Origin: Arthrobacter sp.
Lineage (GTDB): Bacteria; Actinomycetota; Actinomycetes; Actinomycetales; Micrococcaceae
NCBI GenBank assembly: GCA_023264815.1
Contig: JAHFUZ010000014.1
Coordinates: forward strand, 39,475 to 103,474
DNA length: 64,000 nt
Reading direction: 5' to 3'
Under the pieces are notes generated by a model. It was given only the letters and a program-made list of their open reading frames with translations, had not been told where the DNA came from and ran no database searches. The position numbers were made by a program, and so were the translations under genes. Below are positions 25,451-35,831 of this stretch, piece after piece; position 1 is the stretch's first letter; each line of letters opens with the position of its first letter.

Positions 25451-26068
25451 TCAGCCGGCGGGCTGGCGCTGCCCCGGCGGGTCCAGCAGCCCACTGAGCG
25501 GGGTCCGGCTCAAAATCTCCTGGCCAATGTCGTGGTACTGCCCCACCAGGTCCGGGCCGCCCATCGCCCCGGGATCATCGAGGAGCGAGAAAACTTCATC
25601 ACTGGCGGCGAGGAGCTCTTCGTCGGAGTAGAGCTCCAGGGGCCGGACAGCCAGGGTAAGGCTGGACGGCCCGCCCGGGAGGCTGGCGTTGTCCAAAGCC
25701 AGCGTGATTCCGTCCTCGGGCGCTTCACTGATGTCAAGGATGGTGACGCCGGCACTGTCTTCCGGCCGTTCGGTGCCTGTGCCCCTCGCGAGGACCAGGG
25801 AGACGCCGCCGCCGGGCCCGCCGCCCGTCGCGTTCAGGTCGGCGCGGAGACCCGCCAGCGCCGCTGACTCCACCCTTGCGGCGTGGGAGAGGTCAACGGC
25901 GATGTGGGACTGGATTCCCATGCTTCGGAGCTTGTGAATCATGCGGCCAAGCGATGGGCGTGTGGCCTGGCTGAGGGTGCCCAGCACGTCGACCCGGACG
26001 GTGTTCGTCGGGTCGTGGCGGCTTGCAGTGGCATTTAAGCTGGTGGTGCCGTTAAAAGAGGTGTCCAT
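25451..26068 (-). CDS. STAS-like (anti-sigma-antagonist-like) protein
   Basis: Residues about 20-130 look like a STAS domain: VRVDVLGTLSQATRPSLGRMI, then HIAVDLSHAARVESAALAGL, where the serine at the usual phosphorylation position (VESAAL) would lie. STAS proteins bind anti-sigma kinases and act as switches. The C-terminal 70 residues (LYSDEELLAASDEVFSLLDD) are acidic and helical. The protein lies next to a GAF-ANTAR regulator in the same orientation with a 107-base gap. No anti-sigma kinase gene is nearby. The GGAG site before the ATG is good. Confidence 0.6.
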   Translation of the reverse strand: MDTSFNGTTSLNATASRHDPTNTVRVDVLGTLSQATRPSLGRMIHKLRSMGIQSHIAVDLSHAARVESAALAGLRADLNATGGGPGGGVSLVLARGTGTERPEDSAGVTILDISEAPEDGITLALDNASLPGGPSSLTLAVRPLELYSDEELLAASDEVFSLLDDPGAMGGPDLVGQYHDIGQEILSRTPLSGLLDPPGQRQPAG

Positions 26069-26175
26069 AGGTACTCCAAAAAAGGGGTGTCTATGGCCGA
26101 CGGCTCAACCTCAGCAAGCTTAGCTTCCGCAGGAGGACCGCACAAGCACACCGGCCGGCAGGCAGTACGGCAGGC

Positions 26176-26934
26176 TCAGCCGGCCTGCGACTGCCCGGGC
26201 TGCTGGTAGTGCGTGCGTGTACCGGTGCCGCCAACGGAGTCCACCAGTGCCTGCGCAATGTCGCGCAGCTTGGTGTTGCTGTTGCTTGAGGCATCGGTCA
26301 GGATCTGCACCGCGGCATCCTGGCTGCAGCGGTTCTGCGCCATCACCACGCCGATCGCAATGTCGATGATGGTGCGGGATTCCAGTGTGGCCCGGAGGTT
26401 GGCGGCGTTGTCGCTGTGGAGGGCAAACCTGACAGCCAGCCTCAGCGCCTGGGAGATCTCCCGCGCATACCCGCGGGCCTTCGCCGCGGCACGTTCATCG
26501 AACTTGTGCGGCACATCCGAGTAAAGGTTCAGGGCAGCCCGCGCCTCCCCCTGCAGGTTGAACGGCAGCGAAAGAACAGACCGCAGCCCATAGGACGCCA
26601 CGGCGTCAGCATAAACCGGCCCCCACCGGTCCTCCTCAAGGAGGTCCGGCACGTGGACTTCCCGCTGTTCCTCGGCTGCGGTCAGGCACGGGCCCTGCGA
26701 CAACGAGTATTGAATTTCGTCAACCTCGCGGGCGTCGTCGCTGCTCCAGCCGATAGTGGCCGCCTTGCGGTCACGCAGGAGGGTGATCCCGCACATGGCG
26801 TCATCGCCGTCACCGGCCATCTGGTGCGCTGAAAAGCGTGCCAGTTCATTGAGGAACTCTTCAAAATCCGCACTCTCCAGGATGAGGTTCTGGATCTGTT
26901 CGGTGCTGTTCAACGGTGATTCGGATGGGAGCAT
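26176..26934 (-). CDS. GAF and ANTAR domain regulator
   Basis: The 252-residue protein has a GAF sensor domain (about residues 20-160; GDDAMCGITLLRDRKAATIG, SLSQGPCLTA, RSVLSLPFNLQ) and a C-terminal ANTAR RNA-binding domain (about 175-235; RTIIDIAIGVVMAQNRCS followed by a DAAVQILTDAS helix). ANTAR proteins bind pairs of RNA hairpins and prevent transcription termination. The ligand of the GAF domain and the RNA target are unknown. The STAS-like gene follows on the same strand. Confidence 0.9.
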   Translation of the reverse strand: MLPSESPLNSTEQIQNLILESADFEEFLNELARFSAHQMAGDGDDAMCGITLLRDRKAATIGWSSDDAREVDEIQYSLSQGPCLTAAEEQREVHVPDLLEEDRWGPVYADAVASYGLRSVLSLPFNLQGEARAALNLYSDVPHKFDERAAAKARGYAREISQALRLAVRFALHSDNAANLRATLESRTIIDIAIGVVMAQNRCSQDAAVQILTDASSNSNTKLRDIAQALVDSVGGTGTRTHYQQPGQSQAG

Positions 26935-27009
26935 GGTCCGCGTTCTCCAATAGGGTGGGAAAAGGCCTGGGAGAATTATACCGGCCCAATCCCTGGAAAA
27001 CCCGCCGTC

Positions 27010-27594
27010 CTAGGAGAGACCTAGTTCGTCCTTGCCGAAGGCGAACAGGTAGGGCACACCGGTCTCGGCTTCGATCTTTTCCTTGGCCCCGGTGTCCCGG
27101 TCCACAATGACGGCCACCGCCACCACGTTGCCGCCCGCCTTACGGACACCTTCGACGGCGGCCAGCGCCGATCCGCCGGTGGTTGAGGTGTCCTCCAGGA
27201 CCAGGACCTTGCGGCCCTCCACGGAGGGGCCTTCCACCTGGCGGCCCATGCCGTAGGACTTTTGCGCCTTGCGGACCACAAACGCATCGACGGTGCGTCC
27301 GGCGTCAACCGCAGCGTGCATCACCGCGGTACCCACGGGGTCAGCACCCATGGTCAGCCCGCCCGCGCACTCAAAGTCGATCCCGGCGTCGTCCGTCAGA
27401 GACAGCATGACCTGTCCCACCAGCTTGGCGGCCTCGTGGTGCAGCGTAATGCGGCGCAGGTCGATGTAGTAGTCGGCCTCGGCGCCGCTGGAAAGGATCA
27501 CCTTGCCGCGGACAACCGCGAGTTCCTTGATCAGTTCCAGCAGTCGGGCACGGGCGGCAGCGGTATCAGCGGCAAAATCCTGGGGGGAAGTCAT
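27010..27594 (-). CDS. pyrE: orotate phosphoribosyltransferase
   Basis: PyrE joins orotate and PRPP to give OMP in pyrimidine synthesis. The 194-residue protein has LIKELAVVRGKVILSSGAEADYYIDLR at the start (family-typical), LTMGADPVGTAVMH and the PRPP loop VLVLEDTSTTGGSAL with the catalytic acidic pair. Length is normal. It begins five bases after the FAD monooxygenase stop on the same strand, so the two may be co-transcribed despite unrelated functions. Confidence 0.95.
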   Translation of the reverse strand: MTSPQDFAADTAAARARLLELIKELAVVRGKVILSSGAEADYYIDLRRITLHHEAAKLVGQVMLSLTDDAGIDFECAGGLTMGADPVGTAVMHAAVDAGRTVDAFVVRKAQKSYGMGRQVEGPSVEGRKVLVLEDTSTTGGSALAAVEGVRKAGGNVVAVAVIVDRDTGAKEKIEAETGVPYLFAFGKDELGLS

Positions 27595-27599
27595 GGGTT

Positions 27600-28862
27600 T
27601 CAGTTTAGTGGCTCCGGCGTTGATGGCGGCCGCTCAGGACGCCGGGCGAACGCCGGTGCATGTTCGGGCCTGGGTCCGATGGCGATCAACCGTGGCAGCA
27701 GCCGCCGGGCGGCCGGCGCGTGCCGGACCACAAACAGGAGGATGGGTGGAACCCCGGTCCGCTTCCCCGCGAACAACGGAACAAACACTGCCTGGTGCAT
27801 CACACGCTGGACGGTCTGCAACACCACGGTGGGCATGCGGCGCCGCCGCTGGACAGCGGCGAGGTCCTTGACCGGCACCCGGCCGCGGAGCAGGCCCGGC
27901 GCCAGCCTGGCAGCCGCGGCAACGGCATCCTGGACCGCAAGATTGATGCCCACGCCGCCGGCCGGAGACATGGCGTGGGCGGCGTCGCCGATACACAGCA
28001 GCCCGTCCACGTACCATCGCCGCAGCCGGTCCAGCCGCACATCCAGCCAGTGCAGGTCCGCCAGGGAGCGGATCGAGTCCACGCGGTCTGCGAGGTCCGG
28101 ACGGAGTCCCGCGACGCGTTCCCTGAACCGCTCCACACCCTCGGCACGGATCCGGGCGTCCTCCCCCTTGGGGCCGAGGTACCCCATCTGGTAGTAGTCG
28201 TCCCGGAACAGGGCGATCATCGCCTCGCGGTCCCGGAAAGCCGGAACAATACCCGCCACGGCCCCTTCCTCCGAAGGGTGCCGCGGAAGTTTGAACCACC
28301 AGGTGTCAAAGGGCACGGGATATTCTTTCGGCTGCAGTCCTGCGGCCCGTCGCAGCACGGAATGCCGTCCGTCCGTGGCCACCACGAGGTCCGCGGCGAG
28401 GGCTTTTTCGCTGCCATCTGCTGTCCGGTAGCGGACACCGGTGACGCGGCCGCCGTCGAACATTAACGACGTGGCTTCGTGCTCCATGAGGAGCGTAAAT
28501 GTGGGTTCGCGTGCGGCCTCGGTGGCCAGGAAATTCAGGAAGTCCCACTGCGGCATCATGGCGATGTAGTTGTATGGGGGTTTCAGGGAGGCGAAGTCGC
28601 CCACCGTGACCAGGCCGGCGCCCGGGATGGGGAGGGCAACGTTGTTCAGCCGGCTCTGCGGAAGCTCACGGAATCTGCTCCCAAGCCCGAGCTCGTCGAT
28701 GAGCCTGACGGTGGAGGCATGCACGGTGTCGCCGCGGAAATCACGCAGGAAGTCGCCGTGCTTTTCGAGAACCGTGACCTTGACCCCGGCCCTGGCCAGC
28801 AGGAGTCCCAGCATCATGCCCGCAGGCCCTCCGCCAACAACAGCGCACCCCGTCCGTTCCAT
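27600..28862 (-). CDS. FAD-dependent monooxygenase, PHBH-like
   Basis: The 420-residue protein has the Rossmann FAD motif GCAVVGGGPAGMMLGLLLARAG, the DLVVATDGRHSVLRRAAGL (DG motif) and the second FAD site LCIGDAAHAMSPAGGVGINLA. It belongs to the p-hydroxybenzoate-hydroxylase-like aromatic hydroxylase group. Substrate is unknown. The 3' end is five bases from pyrE. A perfect 19-base hairpin precedes it. Confidence 0.85.
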   Translation of the reverse strand: MERTGCAVVGGGPAGMMLGLLLARAGVKVTVLEKHGDFLRDFRGDTVHASTVRLIDELGLGSRFRELPQSRLNNVALPIPGAGLVTVGDFASLKPPYNYIAMMPQWDFLNFLATEAAREPTFTLLMEHEATSLMFDGGRVTGVRYRTADGSEKALAADLVVATDGRHSVLRRAAGLQPKEYPVPFDTWWFKLPRHPSEEGAVAGIVPAFRDREAMIALFRDDYYQMGYLGPKGEDARIRAEGVERFRERVAGLRPDLADRVDSIRSLADLHWLDVRLDRLRRWYVDGLLCIGDAAHAMSPAGGVGINLAVQDAVAAAARLAPGLLRGRVPVKDLAAVQRRRRMPTVVLQTVQRVMHQAVFVPLFAGKRTGVPPILLFVVRHAPAARRLLPRLIAIGPRPEHAPAFARRPERPPSTPEPLN

Positions 28863-28882
28863 GCATCAACGCTACGCCGGAC

Positions 28883-28927
28883 GCACCAAGGCCGCACGCG
28901 CAATTGATGCGCGTGCGGCCTTGGTGC
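28883..28927. terminator. perfect 19-base hairpin between the gluconokinase-hydrolase and FAD genes
   Basis: GCACCAAGGCCGCACGCGC (28883-28901) pairs perfectly with 28909-28927 across a seven-base loop. It follows the stop of the glycoside hydrolase fusion by 14 bases on the minus strand. No T-run follows, so termination is likely but not certain. Confidence 0.6.
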
Positions 28928-28941
28928 GGTGCAATAACGGG

Positions 28942-31344
28942 CTAGAGCCTGGTGTCGAAAGAGTCGCAGAAGACGTTCTCGTTGAACGTCCCCTGGAACT
29001 CGGACTTGCCCATGATCTTTTCGATGGTGGCACGGATGGCCTCCACCGATCCCGCATGGGCGTGGATTGCTGTCTTGACCATCGGCACGTCAATGAGGTG
29101 GTTGGGCTGGTTAAGCGACACGAACACCGTGGGTACCTCGGTGACGTACCAGGGAATTTCCGCGGCCATCGGCGTGGACCACTTGATCCGGATGGCCGCT
29201 TCCTGCGCAAAACCCTTGACGTTGGCGAAGACGAACGCGGCGTCATACTTGTCCGCGTAGTCGCCGGTGCCCTCTTCCGAGATGACGGTCATGAAGTTCA
29301 CGCCTTCTTCGCCGGCTGCCTTGCGCTGCGCGGCGGTCTTGAAGACATGCACTTCGAACCCTGCCCGCTCCAGTTCCTCGGCAACTACGTCCAGGTAGGC
29401 CAGCGGATCGGCCATGGTGAAGTCCGAGCCGCCCGAGATGCCGTACAGGCGGATCCGCTTGTGCGTTTCCGGCGTGATGGGCAGGTTGTGCTGGGTGTCC
29501 TTGACCAGGGTGACCGTCTTGTCGGCGATCCCCGCGGCAATGGCACGGTGCTCCGCGCTGCCGATCTTAGCCAGCGCGTCGGTGGCCGGAACCAGTTCCT
29601 CGCGTGCCTTCAGGTGCAGGCCCAGCGATGCCTTGAGCGCCAGGATGCGGCGCAGGGCGTCGTGCAGGCGCTGTTCCGTGATGATGCCGGACTTGTAGCC
29701 GTCCAGCATGTACGCGAAGTCCTCGTCGGCGTTGCGGAAGAACAGGAACATGTCGCAACCGGCGGCGATGGTGGCAGGGACCAGGTCCTTGCGCTTCATG
29801 GCCTGGGTCAGCCCGATCATCTGCGAGGCGTCCGTGAGGATCAGCCCGTTGAAGCCGAGTTCGCCGCGCAGCAGGTCCTGCAGCAGTTCGGGAGCCAGCG
29901 TGGCGGGCCTGATGTCCGCGTCTGCCAGTCCCGGACGGAAGTGCCGGGACAGTTCCGGCGCCCCGATGTGCCCGACCATGATCGACTGCACACCGTGGCC
30001 GATCATTTCGCGGTACACGTGGCCGTACGTCGTGTTCCACTGGTCGTAGCCGAAGGTGTTGTAGGACGTGACAACGTGCTGGTCGCGCTCGTCGAGTCCG
30101 TCGCCCGGGAAGTGCTTCATGGCACAGACAGTCGGGGACTCGCTGATGCCGTCGAAGTATTCCTTGGCCCGCTCCACCACGATCTCCGGCGTGTTGCCGA
30201 AGGAGCGGGTGGAGATGACCGTGTTCCGCCAGTTGTAGTGGATGTCCACGATCGGGGCGAAAGCCCAGTTACAGCCAAGCGCGGCAGTTTCGACGCCGGC
30301 CACCTGGCCCATCCGGCGTGCGATGGACTTGTCCGGGTGGGACCCTGCCTGCAGATGCGTGGATACGAACGTGCCGTCGTCGCAGCTGCCCGCCCCGCCC
30401 ATTTCCGGGTTGGACGCGATCAGCAGCGGCACCTTGGTTTTGGACTGGGCGTACCGGATGTGCTCCTGCACCGCAGCGGAGGGACCTGGCCGGTAGCGCA
30501 TGCCACCCACGTGGTAGTTCTCCAGCACACCGTCGAGGTACTCCGGGGAGTAGTCGTTGTTGTGGTTGATGAAGAGCTGGCCGATCTTCTCCTCAAGGGT
30601 CATCGATTCCAGGGTGGAGTTCACCCAGTCAACCGCTGCGTCATCGAGGTTGAACGGTGCGGCCTTAAGGTCGACGTCGAACGGGCGGCCCTGCGTGCCG
30701 GCGGCACCGGAAGAGCCGCTTCCGGAGGTAACGCCAGCTGAGGCACCCAACAGTGTTCCGCCGTCGGGCGTTGCGGTTGCCGTGGGGGCGGCGGCCCTGA
30801 CGGCAGCGGAAATTCCCGCCAGCGCGTCAACCATTACCTGGGCTACCGGGCCCGCGATGTCCACCACAACGCCGTTCTCGTCCGCTTCGAGCGGCTCGAG
30901 GGTGGCCAGCTGGGATTCCAGCAGTGCCGCCGGCATGAAGTGCCCGGAACGGCCTTCCAGCCGTGACCCGAGAACTTCCTTGCTGCCGTGCAGGTGGAGG
31001 AAGATGGTGCCCGGCGCCTGGGCGCGGATGGCGTCCCGGTAGCTGCGCCGCAGGGCGGAGCAGGCCAGGACCAGGCCACCCTCGCCGGCAGCTGCCAGCT
31101 TCTCGCCCACCGTGGCGAGCCACGGCCAGCGGTCCTCGTCGGTCAGCGGGATGCCCGCTGCCATCTTGGCGACGTTCTCCACCGGGTGGAGTGAATCGGC
31201 GTCCAGGAACGGAATACGCAGTTCGCGGGCCACGAGGTCACCGATGGTGGTCTTGCCGCAGCCGGACACACCCATCACAATGACGCGGGGACCGCTGGTT
31301 GCGGAGGAGGTTGGGTTGTTCACCAGTGGTGCCTTACCAGTCAT
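28942..31344 (-). CDS. gluconokinase-glycoside hydrolase family 3 fusion
   Basis: The protein (about 800 residues) has two enzymes in one chain. Residues about 20-180 are a GntK-type gluconokinase: P-loop [44 protein letters not shown] and [11 protein letters not shown] linker rich in Ala, Thr, Gly and Ser (about 181-235) leads to a GH3 hydrolase (about 236-800): [19 protein letters not shown] and the nucleophile Asp505 in LILTDASQM. There is no signal peptide, so both act in the cytosol. The ATG at 31342-31344 overlaps the mannonate dehydratase stop; GTG at 31323 is an alternative. I infer hydrolysis of an imported aldobionic or aldobiouronic glycoside with direct phosphorylation of the released gluconate. 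Confidence 0.85.
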   Translation of the reverse strand: MTGKAPLVNNPTSSATSGPRVIVMGVSGCGKTTIGDLVARELRIPFLDADSLHPVENVAKMAAGIPLTDEDRWPWLATVGEKLAAAGEGGLVLACSALRRSYRDAIRAQAPGTIFLHLHGSKEVLGSRLEGRSGHFMPAALLESQLATLEPLEADENGVVVDIAGPVAQVMVDALAGISAAVRAAAPTATATPDGGTLLGASAGVTSGSGSSGAAGTQGRPFDVDLKAAPFNLDDAAVDWVNSTLESMTLEEKIGQLFINHNNDYSPEYLDGVLENYHVGGMRYRPGPSAAVQEHIRYAQSKTKVPLLIASNPEMGGAGSCDDGTFVSTHLQAGSHPDKSIARRMGQVAGVETAALGCNWAFAPIVDIHYNWRNTVISTRSFGNTPEIVVERAKEYFDGISESPTVCAMKHFPGDGLDERDQHVVTSYNTFGYDQWNTTYGHVYREMIGHGVQSIMVGHIGAPELSRHFRPGLADADIRPATLAPELLQDLLRGELGFNGLILTDASQMIGLTQAMKRKDLVPATIAAGCDMFLFFRNADEDFAYMLDGYKSGIITEQRLHDALRRILALKASLGLHLKAREELVPATDALAKIGSAEHRAIAAGIADKTVTLVKDTQHNLPITPETHKRIRLYGISGGSDFTMADPLAYLDVVAEELERAGFEVHVFKTAAQRKAAGEEGVNFMTVISEEGTGDYADKYDAAFVFANVKGFAQEAAIRIKWSTPMAAEIPWYVTEVPTVFVSLNQPNHLIDVPMVKTAIHAHAGSVEAIRATIEKIMGKSEFQGTFNENVFCDSFDTRL

Positions 31345-32563
31345 GGACGGTGCCGTCGACGAGGCGGTTGTAGGGCAGGTAGGCCTGCTGGTACGGGTAC
31401 GCAGCGGCAGCCTCTTCATTGAATTCGACGCCGATGCCGGGCTTGTCGCCCGGGTGCAGGTAGCCGTCCGTGAACGTCATGGACTGTTCGAAGACCTCGT
31501 TGGTCTTGTCCGAGTGCTGCATGTATTCCTGGATGCCGTAGTTGTGGATGGCCAGGCCCACGTGCAGCTGGGCGGCGAAGCCCACCGGGGAGATGTCGGT
31601 GGGGCCGTGGAAGCCGGACTTGATCTGGTACTGGGCGGCGAAGTCCATGACCTTCTTCAGCGGGGAGATGCCGCCGAAGTGGGTGGAGGCTGCGCGGACG
31701 TAATCGATCAGCTGTTCCTTGATGATGGTCTGGTAGTCGTACACGGTGTTGAAGATTTCACCGATCGCCAGCGGGGTGGTGGTGTGCTGGCGGACCAGGC
31801 GCAGGGCTTCCTGGTTCTCGGCCGGGGTGCAGTCCTCGAGCCAGAACAGGTCGTACGGTTCCAGGGCCTTGCCCAGCTTGGCTGCCTGGATGGGGGTCAT
31901 GCGGTGGTGGCCGTCGTGCAGGAGCGGCAGTTCGGGGCCGAACTCGTTGCGGACGGCCTCGAAGACGGTGGGCAGGTGGCGCAGGTAGGCACGGGTGTCC
32001 CAGTCCTCTTCCACCGGGAACGCACCGCGGCCGGCGGGCTCGTAGTCATAGCGTTCGCCGGAGGCCTGGGCCTGGGCTGCCACGCCATAGACAGCCTTGA
32101 TGCCCGGAACGGCGGTCTGGATACGGACGGACTTGTAGCCCAGCTCCAAGTGCTCGCGGACGGAGTCGAACAGCGACTCAATGTCCGAGCCGGACGCGTG
32201 GCCGTAGGCGCGCAGGCCGTTGCGTGATGCGCCGCCCAGCAGTTGGTAGACCGGCATGTTGGCTACCTTGCCCTTGATGTCCCACAGGGCCATGTCCACG
32301 GCGGCGATGGCTGCCATGGTGACCGGGCCGCGGCGCCAGTACGAGCTGCGGTACAGGAACTGCCAGGTGTCCTCGATCTTGTGCGGATCCTTGCCGATCA
32401 GAAGCTGCGCAACATGCTCTTTGAGGTAGGCGGCAACGGCCAGTTCGCGGCCATTGAGCGTGGCGTCACCGATGCCGGTGACCCCATCATCCGTAGTGAT
32501 GCGCAGGGTCACGAAGTTACGGGACGGGCTCGTCACGAACACTTCAGCAGCAATGATTTTCAC
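31334..32563 (-). CDS. D-mannonate dehydratase, enolase superfamily (ManD/RspA type)
   Basis: The 409-residue protein has the enolase-superfamily N-terminal cap ([20 protein letters not shown]) and barrel: [17 protein letters not shown], the ManD-specific YDYEPAGRG insertion, [26 protein letters not shown] and [10 protein letters not shown], then [15 protein letters not shown]. ManD enzymes turn D-mannonate (some also D-gluconate) into 2-keto-3-deoxygluconate. The GTG start has AAAGGA eight bases upstream. It is the second gene of the operon driven by the operator-promoter at 34211-34250, and its stop overlaps the fusion gene. Confidence 0.92.
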   Translation of the reverse strand: MKIIAAEVFVTSPSRNFVTLRITTDDGVTGIGDATLNGRELAVAAYLKEHVAQLLIGKDPHKIEDTWQFLYRSSYWRRGPVTMAAIAAVDMALWDIKGKVANMPVYQLLGGASRNGLRAYGHASGSDIESLFDSVREHLELGYKSVRIQTAVPGIKAVYGVAAQAQASGERYDYEPAGRGAFPVEEDWDTRAYLRHLPTVFEAVRNEFGPELPLLHDGHHRMTPIQAAKLGKALEPYDLFWLEDCTPAENQEALRLVRQHTTTPLAIGEIFNTVYDYQTIIKEQLIDYVRAASTHFGGISPLKKVMDFAAQYQIKSGFHGPTDISPVGFAAQLHVGLAIHNYGIQEYMQHSDKTNEVFEQSMTFTDGYLHPGDKPGIGVEFNEEAAAAYPYQQAYLPYNRLVDGTVHDW

Positions 32564-32604
32564 GGCAGATCCTTTCGGGGACTTCAGGTCAGTTGTGGTG
32601 GTAC

Positions 32605-34074
32605 TTAGAGCTTTTGGCCGCTGGGCTTGCCGGCGTCAGCAGCCGTGCTGGCGCTGCTTCCTCCGGCGGAAGTGCTGGCGTCGGCGGCAGGGGTGGTGCC
32701 GTCGGCGTCCGTGGCCTCTGCCGGGCCGCCGGCATACGCCGTCTTGGTCCGGCGGGCCTGGATTTCCTTGAGGATTTCCGCGTGCTTGGCATCGGTCAGT
32801 GTGTACTTGGTCATAACCAATACCGCAAGGATAGTCAGTACTGCCGGCAGCGCACCCGCTGCGATCTGGATTCCGAACACGGCCTCGGAGGTCTGGCTGA
32901 CACCGCCGGACTTGTAGCCGCCCAGGGCAAGGGCATAGGCAGCGAGGGCGCCGCCCACGGCCTGGCCGGACTTGCGGGTGAAGGAGAACAGGGCGTATGT
33001 GATGCCTTCAGTGCGGACGCCGGTCTTCCATTCGCCGTATTCCACGGTGTCGGCTTCGAGGGCCCACACCACAATGTTCACCGCGAGTACGCCCACGAGG
33101 CTGATCACCAGGCCGCTGAAGCCGATCCAGACCTGGCTGGCCGGAGTGAGGAAGATGATGACGCCGCCGGCAACGGTGATCAGGGAGGAGTAGATGTAGA
33201 CGCGCTTTTTGCCCACGTTCCGGACCAGTTTGGGCATGAAGGCGGCCAGGAAGAAGGTCAGGACCAGCTGAATGATGGAGAGCACGGGGTACAGGTCCAG
33301 GCGGCCCAGGACGTCGCGCAGGTAGTACAGCTGGACGGACGTCAGTGCCAGGTAGCCGGTGAGGAAGAAGAAGGAGCTCAGGCACAGCATCATCAGAGGC
33401 TTGTTGGTCTTGAGGGTCTCCACGCTCTGCTTGAACGTCACGTTGGGAACGGCACGGTGGACGCGTTCCTTGGCGGTCAGGGCAGTGAAGAAGTACAGCG
33501 CGGTGCCGATCACCACAAACACGATGGTGATGGTGGTGAACGTGGCCTGGAGGTTGGCGCCCGGCTTGATCAGCGGTGCCACGAAGATGCCCAGGGCCGA
33601 ACCAACCAGCAGTGCACCCACCATGCGGGCCGACCCCAGCTTGGCGCGTTCGCCCGGGTCCTGCGTCATGGCACCGGCCAGCGAGCCGTACGGGATGTTG
33701 ACGAGGCTGTAGGCAAGGCCCAGGGCCGCGTAGCTGACGTAGGCGTACAGCAGCGTGCCGGATTCACCGAGTTGCGGAACGGAGAACACTGCGACGCTCA
33801 GCAGCAGCAGCGGGATGGAGCCAAACATGATGAAGGGACGGAACTTGCCGAAGCGCTTGCTGTACGTCCGGTCCACGATGCGGCCGGCGAAGACGTCGGC
33901 GAAGGCATCGAACAAGCGCACCACGAGCAGCAGGGTACCGGCGGCAGCTGCCGAGATGCCGGCAACATCCGTGTAGTACACCAGCAGGAACATGGTGGCT
34001 GTGGTGAAAGCGAGGTTGTTTGCGGCATCGCCGGCGCCATAGCCGATGATGCTGAGCTTGTTTAGCTTTTTCAT
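32605..34074 (-). CDS. GPH-family glycoside/hexuronide:cation symporter
   Basis: The 489-residue integral membrane protein has about twelve transmembrane helices and the GPH signature start [18 protein letters not shown], followed by [26 protein letters not shown], the charged loop of this group (UidB, melibiose and xyloside permeases). The C-terminal 45 residues are an Ala/Ser/Thr-rich tail. It imports glycosides or uronides with a cation, which fits a cytosolic hydrolase downstream. The ATG has AAAGGAG upstream. It is the first gene of the symporter-ManD-fusion operon. Confidence 0.9.
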   Translation of the reverse strand: MKKLNKLSIIGYGAGDAANNLAFTTATMFLLVYYTDVAGISAAAAGTLLLVVRLFDAFADVFAGRIVDRTYSKRFGKFRPFIMFGSIPLLLLSVAVFSVPQLGESGTLLYAYVSYAALGLAYSLVNIPYGSLAGAMTQDPGERAKLGSARMVGALLVGSALGIFVAPLIKPGANLQATFTTITIVFVVIGTALYFFTALTAKERVHRAVPNVTFKQSVETLKTNKPLMMLCLSSFFFLTGYLALTSVQLYYLRDVLGRLDLYPVLSIIQLVLTFFLAAFMPKLVRNVGKKRVYIYSSLITVAGGVIIFLTPASQVWIGFSGLVISLVGVLAVNIVVWALEADTVEYGEWKTGVRTEGITYALFSFTRKSGQAVGGALAAYALALGGYKSGGVSQTSEAVFGIQIAAGALPAVLTILAVLVMTKYTLTDAKHAEILKEIQARRTKTAYAGGPAEATDADGTTPAADASTSAGGSSASTAADAGKPSGQKL

Positions 34075-34210
34075 GATTGGGCTCCTTTACCCTTGCCGCC
34101 TTGGGGGCCGGCGAAATATTGAAATGCTATGCAGCGGCGAATCGTGGGCCTTGGCTGAACCGGCAAATCCGCTCCGGCGTGGTCTCGCCGGTGGTAACTC
34201 GTTGCCTGTA

Positions 34211-34250
34211 ATCCTAATCACTTGGCAATAAAATGGCAAGCGGTTGCCAT
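34211..34250 (-). promoter_or_regulatory. LacI-type operator overlapping the promoter of the symporter operon
   Basis: The palindrome ATGGCAAGCGGTTGCCAT (34233-34250) is a LacI-family operator. On the minus strand its half TTGCCA (34234-34239) is a -35, and TAGGAT (34211-34216) is the -10, with a 17-base spacer. A bound repressor would block the promoter. The gap from 34075 to 34210 shows nothing else clear. Confidence 0.8.
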
Positions 34251-34290
34251 GAATTTCTGTTGAAACTTCATAAAACAGCACGTCAGCCAA

Positions 34291-34334
34291 AACAGCGCTG
34301 CCCGGTCCACGTGTATGGACCGGGCAGCGCTGTT
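34291..34334 (-). terminator. terminator of the uxaC-uxuB operon
   Basis: AACAGCGCTGCCCGGTCCA (34291-34309) and its exact complement at 34316-34334 form a 19-base stem with a six-base loop. On the minus strand it is followed by TTTTGG, 45 bases after the uxuB stop. Confidence 0.85.
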
Positions 34335-34379
34335 GCAGGTGATGGAACCGGACCGCCGTCTGCAGCGTTCCGGTTTGGC

Positions 34380-35831
34380 CTAGGAGCCTGCCGTGAATGT
34401 TCCCAGCAGGCTGCCAACCAGTTCTACAACCCCGGCATCGGCAGCCAGCGCGGGATCAACCAGCGCCAGCACTGCCCGTACGCGCTCTGCGCCCTGGAGC
34501 TTGTTGGCCTCCGACACCTCCGCAGCGAGCGGGTCGTGGAAGGTTTCTGCCGTTGCGGTGAAGTCCATCCAGGCCGCGATCATCCGTGCGGCAGCAATCC
34601 CGGACCGGCCCTGGGCGCGTTCGGCCTGCAGGACCGGAACAGCGCGCATGCGCAGCTTGGTGCTGCCGTCCATGGCAATCTGGGCCAGGTGGTGGGCGAT
34701 GCGGGCGTTGCTGAAGCGGGCCAGCAGGGCGTCCCGGTAGGCCGGGATCTGCAGGTCGGCGCCACCGGCTGCCGCGCCGGAGAGGTTGGCCTCTGCCTCG
34801 TCCCAGAAGCTTTCCACCGCCTTGCGGCACTCCTGGTCGGCGAGGGCTTCAGCCACCGTGGTGTGTCCACGGAGCTGGCCGGCGTAGGCCAGCAGCGAAT
34901 GCGCGCCGTTCAGCAGCCACAGCTTGCGGTTTTCAAAAGGCTCGATGTGGTCAACGAAGACCGCGCCCGCATCTTCCCAGCGGGGACGTCCGGCGGGGAA
35001 ATCCCCGCTGAGCACCCAGTTGGTGAACGGCTCGGCAACCACCGGGGAGTTGTCCCGGTAGCCGCAGGCAGCCTCGACGGCGGCGATGTCCGCTTCCGTG
35101 GTGCGCGGTGTAATGCGGTCCACGGACGTGCTGACGAAGCTGACATTGGCTTCGACCCAGGCGCCCAGTTGCGCATCCCAGGCGGCCGCCAGTCCGGTCA
35201 CGGCGTTGCGTGCCACGGTGCCGTTGTTGGCGAGGTTATCGCAGCACACTACGGCGATCGGGCCGGTTCCGGCAGCCCGGCGGGCGGCGAGGGCGAAGAC
35301 CAGCCGGCCCAGCGGCGTCGACGGGTTCCCGCTGCCTGAACCCAGCAGTGCGAGGTCCGAGGCGACGTCGGACGCGGCGGTATCAAGCTGCCCGTCGGCA
35401 CCGAGCCGGTAGGCAGCTTCGGTGACGGTCAGGGTCACCATGGCGGTGGCGGGTGCGGCCACGAGCTCTGCGAGCCGCTGCACGTCCGCGCCGTCCACGG
35501 CTTCGACAATGCTGCCGACGACGGCGAACGTGTCGCCGCTGTCAGCGCGCTCCACGAGCGTAAAGAGGCCGTCCTGCCCGGCGAGTGCCACGGCGGCGTC
35601 CGGGCGGCGACCGGTGAAGGCCGCAATGCCCCACTCCGCGGCGTCGCCGGCCTGGCTGGTGTACCAGGCCTGGTGCGAGCGGTGGAAGGCGCCGAGGCCG
35701 AGGTGCACAATCCGGACCGGCGGCTTGGGAGCCGTGTGGAGCGTGCGGTTCAGCTGCGGAAGGCCGTCCTGATCAGCTGCTGCGCCGGCATGTCCCGTGC
35801 CCTGTTCGGTGCTGGTGTTGTTGGTGGTCAC
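34380..35831 (-). CDS. uxuB: fructuronate reductase (mannitol dehydrogenase family)
   Basis: The 483-residue enzyme has RIVHLGLGAFHRSHQAWYT (NAD-binding loop and family start), VVCCDNLANNG, SFVSTSVDRITP and WLLNGAHSLLAYAG, the long-chain mannitol dehydrogenase/UxuB pattern. UxuB reduces D-fructuronate to D-mannonate with NADH. The GTG start overlaps the uxaC stop (GTGA), so the two are coupled. Mannitol or altronate oxidoreductase are alternatives within the family, but uxaC and ManD nearby favour fructuronate. Confidence 0.9.
   Translation of the reverse strand: MTTNNTSTEQGTGHAGAAADQDGLPQLNRTLHTAPKPPVRIVHLGLGAFHRSHQAWYTSQAGDAAEWGIAAFTGRRPDAAVALAGQDGLFTLVERADSGDTFAVVGSIVEAVDGADVQRLAELVAAPATAMVTLTVTEAAYRLGADGQLDTAASDVASDLALLGSGSGNPSTPLGRLVFALAARRAAGTGPIAVVCCDNLANNGTVARNAVTGLAAAWDAQLGAWVEANVSFVSTSVDRITPRTTEADIAAVEAACGYRDNSPVVAEPFTNWVLSGDFPAGRPRWEDAGAVFVDHIEPFENRKLWLLNGAHSLLAYAGQLRGHTTVAEALADQECRKAVESFWDEAEANLSGAAAGGADLQIPAYRDALLARFSNARIAHHLAQIAMDGSTKLRMRAVPVLQAERAQGRSGIAAARMIAAWMDFTATAETFHDPLAAEVSEANKLQGAERVRAVLALVDPALAADAGVVELVGSLLGTFTAGS

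Noticed and set aside
28570..30741. A 723-residue plus-strand frame opposite the kinase-hydrolase fusion
   Set aside because: It has no recognizable domain and is explained by the codon bias of the true gene on the minus strand.
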